The notes under the pieces are model-generated. The model was not told the origin of the DNA. It was given only the letters and a program-made list of their open reading frames with translations, and made no database searches. 64,000 nucleotides of DNA. Source: Christensenella sp. UBA7588 (GTDB taxonomy: Bacteria; Bacillota; Clostridia; Christensenellales; CAG-917). The stretch covers positions 64,322 to 128,321 of the forward strand of contig DLKM01000025.1 in NCBI GenBank assembly GCA_002478945.1, given 5' to 3'. Shown here one piece after another: positions 33,041 to 40,018 of this stretch; the first letter of the stretch is position 1; every line of letters starts with the position of its first letter. The translations under genes and the position numbers were made by a program.

Positions 33041-33055
33041 AGATAACCTCCAAAG

Positions 33056-33520
33056 TTATGTAATATCGTATCCCTCAAGCAGCTTTGCGATTTTTTCTTC
33101 AAGCTCCGAATATTTTTCAGCTACAGTTTGTAATTCCGTTTTTATCTTCTGCATATCGAGCTGTATTTCGGCTACGATTCTCGGTAAGTCGCCGTCATTC
33201 GGAGCAACGAGCACTCCAGAGCCAGCCACAGGCTCCGCCTTAAGCTCTTCGCAGACAAAAACAGGCGTTGACGTCTTGCCGTTCATAACGGTAACAGCTA
33301 CGTTTATTTCGCCCTTTAAGAACTCCGCAGGCACGCTGCAAGTTTTATCCTGCAGTGTTCTGTAAATTGAGTCTCCCGTTGCATAACTCTCGAAAATAGC
33401 TACGGCGTCGTCGGGGGCGTCCGAAAAGGTAATAATCAATTCGTCCGAAACGATTTCAGGCTGTCTCGTCAAGAGTATGCCTTTCTTGAAGTCTCTCAAA
33501 ATTTTGTATTCCATTTTCAT
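33056..33520 (-). CDS. Baseplate/tail-tip-like protein with C-terminal coiled coil
   Basis: 154 residues. The first ~90 residues form a beta-rich domain (IVSDELIITFSDAPDDAV, VPAEFLKGEINVAVTV) similar in pattern to the N-terminal domain of phage upper-baseplate proteins, and residues 110-150 form a coiled coil (MQKIKTELQTVAEKYSELEEKI). Directly downstream of the DGR target gene. AAAGGAG six bases before the ATG. Confidence 0.55.
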   Translation of the reverse strand: MKMEYKILRDFKKGILLTRQPEIVSDELIITFSDAPDDAVAIFESYATGDSIYRTLQDKTCSVPAEFLKGEINVAVTVMNGKTSTPVFVCEELKAEPVAGSGVLVAPNDGDLPRIVAEIQLDMQKIKTELQTVAEKYSELEEKIAKLLEGYDIT

Positions 33521-33530
33521 ATCCGCTCCT

Positions 33531-35279
33531 TTATTCGACTTTGGCGTCGAGTACGCATTTTACGCCCCCGAGTTTGATGTCTCCCTCGGTATCGTTTCGC
33601 ATAACCACGATTTTCAAAATAACTTTCCAGTAGGTTACGCCCTGCTGTTTTGCTCCGTTTGTGAATACGTGGTTTATATTCGCTTTGACAGCCGTTGTGA
33701 TGTCGTCCCAGACTGGCTGCGTATCGTTACCGTTATTACACGCAAGCACCTGTAAACCAGCCGCAAAGGGTTTTATGAGGTCGAGTTCGACGTTTATTGC
33801 TTTCGGCTGCACGGCAATATTTCCTGTCGGAGAGTATTCGAGTTCGAGAACGCCTGCACTTTTGGTAAAGTGTTTCGTTTGCGTTACCGTCGCCGCCTCG
33901 TCCGAGGCAATGATTTTGATGTAATTGTCGCCTACAGCGATAGCTCCCCACTGTGCCGACGTTATCTCAAACGTTTGCTGTTGCCCTGCTGCCGCCTGAT
34001 ACGTTCTGAGCAGTGTAGAGTTCAGATACTCCTTGACGGTAATGTTTGCGTCGTCTCCGTCGTATATCGTGTAACTATACGAAAATCTCGTCGGTTTTTC
34101 TCCGAGGTTGCTTTCGTCACCCGATATAAACGGAGGAAAGTTATCCTGAACGACGTAAACGGGCGACGTCGCATAGTCCGATTCCTCTTCGGAGTTTACT
34201 GATTTGACCCTGTATTGCAAGCTTTGATACGAACTGAGCACGTTTTCGGTGTAACTTCTTGCCGTGCCGCTATATATCTGTGCAAACGCACCGTTGTTGA
34301 CGCTGCGTTCCAAAACATAGCTCGTCGCATTGCCGACCTCAGTCCACGTTATTTTTGCCGTGCCGCCCTCAATTCCGCCCGTTTCCTGCGTCGGTTGGCA
34401 GTATATCGGGTTTGATACCGAGATTTCAGGAGCCGACAGACCCGTATCCAAGTTGAGAGTATAACAACCGTCCGAGTCGGTCGAATCGGAGACAGAGACT
34501 CCAGAGTCCAGATTGCAAAGCGGACGCACGCCGCGGCCACCGTAATACGCAAGGCCGTAGTACAAACTACCGTCCGAAGAGACACCGCGAACATCGTACG
34601 AGTCCGACGAGTCAGGAGTTCTGAGCCAGTAATACCAGTTGGCACCTGCCGTAACCGCAGAAGAGCCTTTATTTGCGTTGTCTTGAGCGGCGTAAGCCGA
34701 AATTTGAGCAATTCTTATTGCGTTAGTGTTTGCACTAAAATACGACAGGAGGCTGCCCTCCATAATACTGTTTTCCGCAGCTCCGAACAGTTCAGCTCTG
34801 GACGGTAAGAAAAATTTTCTTACAATAGACTCATAACTACCGCCGTCGGTAACAGTGTTCAGGGCGACTTTTAACGTGGTATCCTTAAGAGCTGATACAA
34901 AAGCGTCGTCGAAACCAGCCAAAAAACCTGAGTCAGTATCATAAAGGTTTCTGGAAACGTATGATGTGCTATTCGGCGACTGGTCTGCGGAATGCCTTGC
35001 GGAATACCATTGACCTGCCGCAGCAGTAGAGTTGAGCCACTGGTCGAGGTTGGAAACGGAATATTTGTTGTTTCCGTAACTTTTACGATTGCTGTCGCTG
35101 TTATTCGGTTCTTTTGCGTCAAAGGCACGCAAGAGAATAATCTTCTCGGTTATGAGCGTCGTCGAGTTCTCGGGATAACCGTCGTGGTCTTTATCCGCCT
35201 TTAGAAAAATGATGTCTCCCAAAACGGAGTGCGATATTTTAATTTTTGAGCCTATCGCAAGGCTGCCGAGTGTTGCCAT
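33531..35279 (-). CDS. DGR target: tail-tip protein with variable lectin-like (DUF6273-type) domain
   Basis: 582 residues, presumed receptor-binding protein. Residues 1-275 are a DUF6273-type domain (GDIIFLKADKDHDGYPE, WLNSTAAAGQWYS, then WYYWLRTPDSSDSY and GVRPLCNL) of the C-type-lectin-like folds used by DGRs. The variable repeat encodes residues 221-255. Residues about 290-375 are a fibronectin type III-like module (TAKITWTEVGNATSYVLER) and two further beta-rich modules follow. The variable region is therefore internal and not C-terminal. AAAGGAGG lies ten bases before the ATG; the start overlaps the reverse transcriptase gene by 41 bases. Confidence 0.88.
   Translation of the reverse strand: MATLGSLAIGSKIKISHSVLGDIIFLKADKDHDGYPENSTTLITEKIILLRAFDAKEPNNSDSNRKSYGNNKYSVSNLDQWLNSTAAAGQWYSARHSADQSPNSTSYVSRNLYDTDSGFLAGFDDAFVSALKDTTLKVALNTVTDGGSYESIVRKFFLPSRAELFGAAENSIMEGSLLSYFSANTNAIRIAQISAYAAQDNANKGSSAVTAGANWYYWLRTPDSSDSYDVRGVSSDGSLYYGLAYYGGRGVRPLCNLDSGVSVSDSTDSDGCYTLNLDTGLSAPEISVSNPIYCQPTQETGGIEGGTAKITWTEVGNATSYVLERSVNNGAFAQIYSGTARSYTENVLSSYQSLQYRVKSVNSEEESDYATSPVYVVQDNFPPFISGDESNLGEKPTRFSYSYTIYDGDDANITVKEYLNSTLLRTYQAAAGQQQTFEITSAQWGAIAVGDNYIKIIASDEAATVTQTKHFTKSAGVLELEYSPTGNIAVQPKAINVELDLIKPFAAGLQVLACNNGNDTQPVWDDITTAVKANINHVFTNGAKQQGVTYWKVILKIVVMRNDTEGDIKLGGVKCVLDAKVE
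34516..34618 (-). repeat. DGR variable repeat (VR)
   Basis: 103 bases aligned without gaps to the template repeat at 36489-36591. 85 positions are identical; all 18 differences fall on template adenines (A to G 10, A to T 5, A to C 3 on the coding strand). The changes convert 12 Asn codons of the template into Asp, Asp, Asp, Gly, Ser, Tyr, Tyr, Gly, Leu, Tyr, Gly and Arg. Confidence 0.96.
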
Positions 35280-36333
35280 TTTTTGTTTTTTCCTCCTTTG
35301 GGAATAATTCGTTGTAGTAAGATTCTATTTCTTTCAGCAAGTGGTAGCAGTTGCCTCGGGACATATGCCCGACGGTGCTTTGCCACGAGCACTCTATACG
35401 CTCCATAGGCAATTTGCCTTGCTCGTTCAGCCGTTTCATTTTGCGGAACTTTCGGCGTATTTTGTGCTTTTTATCGCTCCTGAGTTTCATAATAACCTTA
35501 CCTGTGTCTGTCAGGTAGGTGTGGAACCCGAGGAAGTCAATTCCGTTACGCAAAGGAAAGATATTCGTCTTTTCGTTAAGCTCAAGCCCTAAATCTTTTA
35601 CGAAAGCCCGTATTTTCACGAGGCAATCTTGCAGCACGGCTTTGTCTTTATGAACAAGATAAAAATCGTCCATATATCTGCCATACATCTTGATTCCGAG
35701 CTTTTCCTTTACGTAATGGTCTAACCCGTTCAGGTAAAGCAAAGCGAAAAGTTGCGAGCTCTGATTTCCTATCGGTATTCCAACCTTTCCCTCCGTGCTG
35801 TCGATTATCATATCACATAGCCAGAGAGTATCTGGGCAGGATATAAACCGTCTCAATTTCTTTTTGAGAATCTCGTGGTCTATGTTGTAAAAATACTTTC
35901 TGACATCGCACTTGAGCACCCAGCCCTCGGCTGTGCCGTTCTGGCGATAATACCGCAACAAAAAGCATTTCAAACGTTGTAGTCCAAAGTCCGTGCCTTT
36001 GCCGACCTGCGAGGCGTAATTGTCGGTTATAAACGATTTCGTTAAAATCGGTTCTAATACGTTGTCGCAGAGCGAGTGTTGGACGACTTTGTCTTTATAA
36101 CTGTTACTCATAACAAGCCGTTCCTTTGGTTCGTAGACCTTGAAAACGTTATACGGAGACAGCGTGTAGGTCTTCGTAATAAGCTGTCTCTTTAGCAGTA
36201 GCAACGCCTCAAGTAAATTTATCTCGAATTTGACGGCGGCGTCTTTCCAACGCTTGCCTCTACGAGCCTTGAGATACGCAGCATAGAGATTCTCTAAATC
36301 GTAAATCTTTTCGTATTCCTGCATAGATTTCAA
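35239..36333 (-). CDS. DGR reverse transcriptase
   Basis: 364 residues. Copies the template repeat RNA with error at adenines. Palm motifs: LKCDVRKYFYNIDH (first catalytic Asp), GIPIGNQSSQLFALLYLN (the GxxxSQ form that marks DGR enzymes, instead of SP), and YGRYMDDFYLVH (catalytic YxDD, near residue 215), then LGLELNEKTNIFPL and the thumb. No maturase or endonuclease domain, unlike group II intron enzymes. Start is TTG with AAGGAA upstream; an ATG three codons on (MQEYEKIYD) is the alternative. Confidence 0.96.
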   Translation of the reverse strand: MKSMQEYEKIYDLENLYAAYLKARRGKRWKDAAVKFEINLLEALLLLKRQLITKTYTLSPYNVFKVYEPKERLVMSNSYKDKVVQHSLCDNVLEPILTKSFITDNYASQVGKGTDFGLQRLKCFLLRYYRQNGTAEGWVLKCDVRKYFYNIDHEILKKKLRRFISCPDTLWLCDMIIDSTEGKVGIPIGNQSSQLFALLYLNGLDHYVKEKLGIKMYGRYMDDFYLVHKDKAVLQDCLVKIRAFVKDLGLELNEKTNIFPLRNGIDFLGFHTYLTDTGKVIMKLRSDKKHKIRRKFRKMKRLNEQGKLPMERIECSWQSTVGHMSRGNCYHLLKEIESYYNELFPKEEKTKNGNTRQPCDRLKN

Positions 36334-36401
36334 AAATTCCTTATCGCATATAGCTATTGCCTTTTCTTATGAAAATGCCGTTGCGTCGATAATCTTGTAT
36401 T

Positions 36402-36420
36402 TATCCTTTCGGAAAGGATA
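36402..36420 (-). promoter_or_regulatory. Hairpin downstream of the template repeat
   Basis: Perfect 8-pair stem TATCCTTT/AAAGGATA with CGG loop, 69 bases after the 3' end of the template repeat on the DGR RNA. In the Bordetella phage DGR the spacer 3' of the repeat folds and binds Avd-RT to prime cDNA synthesis; this hairpin is a candidate for that part. Confidence 0.45.
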
Positions 36421-36488
36421 TGCTCTCCTTTGATTGGTGGAGTGCTGCTTTCGCCCAAATATGGCTACTCGGTCTGACTTTATACCAC

Positions 36489-36591
36489 CAAAGCGGACGC
36501 ACGCCGTTGTTACCGTTATACGCATTGTTGTTGTTCAAACTACCGTCCGAATTGACATTGCGAACATTGTACGAGTTCGACGAGTTAGGAG
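36489..36591 (-). repeat. DGR template repeat (TR)
   Basis: 103-base non-coding template lying between the avd-like and reverse transcriptase genes. It holds 28 adenines, 24 of them in 12 in-frame AAY (Asn) codons. Every Asn codon is altered in the variable repeat and none of the four other adenines is. AAY codons can mutate at both adenines without ever giving a stop. The region 36334-36622 contains no gene; it is the TR with its flanking RNA. Confidence 0.96.
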
Positions 36592-36622
36592 GGGCAGAGC
36601 ATACCCTAAGAGATGTACTTAA

Positions 36623-37039
36623 TCAACCGTTATGACTGCTGTTCCGCTTGTCGCTATTCCTCCAAGCGGCAGTCATACGTTTGACTTCTACGACAAGCCC
36701 ACTCCAGTATGCTACCGATTTCATTTCGAGTTCGATAGTCTTAAGTTTGTAGGCTAACTCTATCATTGTGTTAAGCAATTTGCACGACACTATCGCCTCT
36801 TTCTGGCACTCATATCTGGAGCGTCTTTCGGCGGCGTCGTTAATGTCGCACTCGTTTGCTCGGACAAGGTTTTCATAGATGTCGATAGAGATATTTTCTA
36901 TTCTGGCACCTATCGAAAACCTATATTTCTTAGGAAAATGGTTTGTGTTTGCTGTCATTTTGCAGCTGTGTTCCATAAGGTCTTTCGCTTTTGTAATGAC
37001 AGCCATTTCCTTAGGGTTACGTTCGTTTACTTTTAACAA
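36623..37039 (-). CDS. avd: Avd-like DGR accessory protein
   Basis: 138 residues, almost entirely helical and basic, fitting the four-helix-bundle Avd family that forms a pentamer, binds DGR RNA and partners the reverse transcriptase. Visible are PKKYRFSIGARIENISIDIYENLV (quoted in part: PKKYRFSIGARIENI), the family-typical block, and ELAYKLKTIE. Start appears to be TTG with GGGAGGG eight bases upstream, overlapping the end of the preceding gene; an internal ATG at codon 12 is an alternative. It lies directly upstream of the TR. Confidence 0.85.
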   Translation of the reverse strand: MLKVNERNPKEMAVITKAKDLMEHSCKMTANTNHFPKKYRFSIGARIENISIDIYENLVRANECDINDAAERRSRYECQKEAIVSCKLLNTMIELAYKLKTIELEMKSVAYWSGLVVEVKRMTAAWRNSDKRNSSHNG

Positions 37040-37257
37040 TACAGATACCCTCCCGACAGATTGCTATTTCCGTTGAGCAGCGAGCAGCCGTCAAGATTTG
37101 TAAAGACCTTAATATACTGCGTGCCGCCGAGCGTTTCGTGCACCTGTTTTATTTTTTCTGCCGCAGCGGCGTTGTCGTCCACAGTCGCTTTCAACGCCTT
37201 AATCGTTTCGAGCAGTTCAAGAGGGTTAGATACGTTTTTAAGTTTGATTTTGTCCAT
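37033..37257 (-). CDS. Small phage protein upstream of the DGR
   Basis: 74 residues, not recognised. The N-terminal half is helical (LELLETIKALKATVDDNAAAAEKIKQV region), and the C-terminal half has a Gly/Asn/Ser-rich end (NGNSNLSGGYLYC). Good ribosome binding site (AGGAGG). It overlaps the Avd start by seven bases. It may be a fibre chaperone or tip, by position. Confidence 0.6.
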   Translation of the reverse strand: MDKIKLKNVSNPLELLETIKALKATVDDNAAAAEKIKQVHETLGGTQYIKVFTNLDGCSLLNGNSNLSGGYLYC

Positions 37258-37267
37258 AAATTACCTC

Positions 37268-40009
37268 CTATTCAAGTTCCCACCAAACATTATGAAACAC
37301 GTAACTACTTGCATATCCTGGCTTAAAAGCTGTAGTGCTGTTAAAATTTGTAATTTTGCCGTTAGCAAAAACCCTACAATACTGAGCTCCTAAAGAACTC
37401 CCAGGCTCCAATAAAATAATTTGCGTGGTATCTTTTGGTCTGAAACCCTCAGGTATCGTTATTGCTATGGTGTAACTTCCGTTTTGGCTTTTACTCATTT
37501 CAAAGTTGAAAATGCACCACTTGCCCATTTTTTGCAGGGAGTTCGTAGAAATGGTGCAGTTTGTTTGAGTAATTCCTGCGGCTCCCGACTTAAAACCCAA
37601 ATTTGTTAGCCTCGTTTCTATTGTCCCTTTTGATGTGTCGTCGCTTGCGTAAAGTGCCTTTGTTGCAACGGGAGCTGTCGCTCCGCTTGCAAAATCACTT
37701 GTTTCGACCGAAGATTTTGTAGCGAGACTTCCTAAGCCAGATATTTTAGATGACGATATTGCTGCGTTGCTCGCAATATCAGAGTTTGTAATACTACTTT
37801 TTGCCGCCAAACTACCTAAACCGCTTATTTTACTTTTGTCGATAGCAGCGTCGGAGGCAACGTCAGTGTTGCTTATAGTGCTTTTTGCCGCCAGCGAACC
37901 GAGTCCCGAGATTTTACTTTTGTCGATAGCAGCACTTGACGATACGTCCGAGTTGGTTATAGAGGATTTAAACGCCAAAGTGCCGAGAGCGGCAAACCAC
38001 TGTTTGATTTTGCCGAAAAGACTCTTTGTTGTATCTCCCGAGCTTATATTCGAGCGTGTCCCCGTTGCGTCGGAAAACGTAACCTTTGTGTCTCCGATTT
38101 CGCCGCCTGAGGCTGTAACTTTCTTACCAAGTTCAGTGTATACGCCTCCAGATTTTACAGGTTTGCTACTGCCTGCCGTCGGCGTATCGTCCCACGAAAG
38201 CGTATCTTGTTTTTTGTTAAGTTTTGAGTCCATTTCCGACTCGGTGTAATACCTATCGTCGTGAGAGTGAGACGCAGGAGCAACACCGCTGAGCTTAGCG
38301 TATTCGATTGCAGCAGCCGAATCGACGTCGGCATTTTTGATTTTATCCTTAAAAGCAAGAGCCTTAAGACGTCCGAGCCAGTTTTTTATTTTTCCGAACA
38401 GAACTTTAAGCGTATTTCCGCTCGCCAGATTAGCCGCCGTGCCCGATATATCGGGAAACGTCGTAACAGTCTCGGCTACTTCGCCGCCGTTTTTATCGAC
38501 TTTTGCGGCAAGAGCCTCCTCGAGCCCGTTTACTTTTTCCATTTCAATGGAAACGATGTTCGTTGTATTTGTCGTGTAATACGCTTTACCGACACGGACA
38601 ATAAGTTTACCCTCGAATTTTTCGTCAGTGTAACAAACTACCGTTCCGCCTGCGGATACCGTAAACAAGTTACAAGACGAGAAATTACCGTCGGCGTCTT
38701 TACGCCTGAGGTCGATATAAAGCGACATATCGGAGCCCATACCGTGCGTAGCAGGCGGCACCGTTATGTAATACAGCCCGTTGGAGTCGGCACTTTCAGA
38801 CCACGAGCTTGAAAGAATATTCAAAACATAGCTCGGAATATCCGTAATTGCAGGCGACATATAAATGCTTGCCAGATACCAGCCGTCAAGTTCGTCCCCT
38901 ATAACGGCAGACGACCAGTAATGATAAGTATAAATTTTGCCTGCGTCGGGCATTTGATTATCCCATACCTGAACAGAGTCCGTATTGTCGGGAGTGTCTC
39001 TTCCCGTGCTTTCTTTAACTTTTTTATTGAGTTCGGCAATAAGTGTAGCGTCGAGGGTTTCTGGCGTAGCCCAAAGAACAACGCCACGGATAATACGAGG
39101 TTTTACGCCGAGCTGCAGGCTGTCTACGTCCTGATTAAGCGACTGAATCGCCAAAGCAATATCTGCTCCGATTGGAGTGATTTTAGATATATCGCCGATA
39201 TTGCCCTCAACGGTCGTTGCACGACTTTCAAGGCTGTCAAGTCTTCCGTCTGAAATGTTTTTATCGGTCTGATATGTCGATTTATCGACTTTTAGAGCCA
39301 AGAAATTATCCGTCTGTGTTTTAGTGTAGCGGTCGTTGATTTTTTCAAGCAGACCACTGCTTATATCGCCCTGCAGAGCGTCGGCAATAGCGTCGGCATA
39401 CTCTTTAAGCGTCTTGCTTGTTGCCGTCGCCTTGTTCGATGTCGCAAAGCCGTAACACTGCAGTGTTATTTTAGCCGCCAGAGTGCCGTTGGCGATGTCG
39501 GAGACGAGGTTGCTTAACTTCTTTCCTGCCCCGTTGTAACTGTCCGAAATACCCACCTCTGCGGCTCCTGAGGACGATTTTATAAGTGTCTTGTAATTAT
39601 TAAACGCCTCAGTAAGTTCCGAAATAAGACGTGCCTTTTCGTTGATTATCGCCTGTAACGTTGCAAGGTTCTTTTCGTCGCCCATATCTGCGGCAGAATG
39701 ATACGCAAGCATAATCGTAGCAAAACCGCCGTTAAGAAACGACGCCGTAAGGTCTCCGAGGGAGGCTATTGTTCCGCCCAGATTGTCGATACCGACATAC
39801 TCCTGCCCCGATTCGCTCAAGGCGGTCTGAATCTCATTGATTTTACCTGCCAAGAGTCTGCCGAGATTATCAAACCACAGCTTAAGCTGCGTGGGCGATA
39901 GACCACCCACACCGTAACTGGCTGCAACGTTAGGCTTATCCGCAAGAGCTACGACACCTTTTGCCGCAAGCTCTGCGTTAGAAATGTTTGCAAATTGTTT
40001 TTTTGCCAT
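37268..40009 (-). CDS. Long tail fibre protein with tandem KSKISGLGSL repeats
   Basis: 913 residues. The N-terminal ~300 residues are helical with Asn/Ala/Thr-rich repeats; the middle has beta-rich segments; residues ~670-775 carry four tandem units of about 28 residues of the type SSAAIDKSKISGLGSLAAKS, a trimeric fibre-shaft motif; the C-terminal ~120 residues form a distinct beta-rich tip. Ribosome binding site AGGAGG. It sits between the hub protein and the DGR, consistent with an adsorption apparatus. Confidence 0.8.
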   Translation of the reverse strand: MAKKQFANISNAELAAKGVVALADKPNVAASYGVGGLSPTQLKLWFDNLGRLLAGKINEIQTALSESGQEYVGIDNLGGTIASLGDLTASFLNGGFATIMLAYHSAADMGDEKNLATLQAIINEKARLISELTEAFNNYKTLIKSSSGAAEVGISDSYNGAGKKLSNLVSDIANGTLAAKITLQCYGFATSNKATATSKTLKEYADAIADALQGDISSGLLEKINDRYTKTQTDNFLALKVDKSTYQTDKNISDGRLDSLESRATTVEGNIGDISKITPIGADIALAIQSLNQDVDSLQLGVKPRIIRGVVLWATPETLDATLIAELNKKVKESTGRDTPDNTDSVQVWDNQMPDAGKIYTYHYWSSAVIGDELDGWYLASIYMSPAITDIPSYVLNILSSSWSESADSNGLYYITVPPATHGMGSDMSLYIDLRRKDADGNFSSCNLFTVSAGGTVVCYTDEKFEGKLIVRVGKAYYTTNTTNIVSIEMEKVNGLEEALAAKVDKNGGEVAETVTTFPDISGTAANLASGNTLKVLFGKIKNWLGRLKALAFKDKIKNADVDSAAAIEYAKLSGVAPASHSHDDRYYTESEMDSKLNKKQDTLSWDDTPTAGSSKPVKSGGVYTELGKKVTASGGEIGDTKVTFSDATGTRSNISSGDTTKSLFGKIKQWFAALGTLAFKSSITNSDVSSSAAIDKSKISGLGSLAAKSTISNTDVASDAAIDKSKISGLGSLAAKSSITNSDIASNAAISSSKISGLGSLATKSSVETSDFASGATAPVATKALYASDDTSKGTIETRLTNLGFKSGAAGITQTNCTISTNSLQKMGKWCIFNFEMSKSQNGSYTIAITIPEGFRPKDTTQIILLEPGSSLGAQYCRVFANGKITNFNSTTAFKPGYASSYVFHNVWWELE

Positions 40010-40018
40010 ATAAGCCTC

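Noticed and set aside
34440..34515. Target-site cruciform just after the variable repeat
   Set aside because: Only short, weak inverted repeats are present (4-5 pairs), not a convincing GC-rich DGR recognition hairpin.
36420..36635. Open frames crossing the DGR template region on the plus strand
   Set aside because: They lie over the template repeat and have no ribosome binding site; the sequence is explained by TR RNA on the minus strand.
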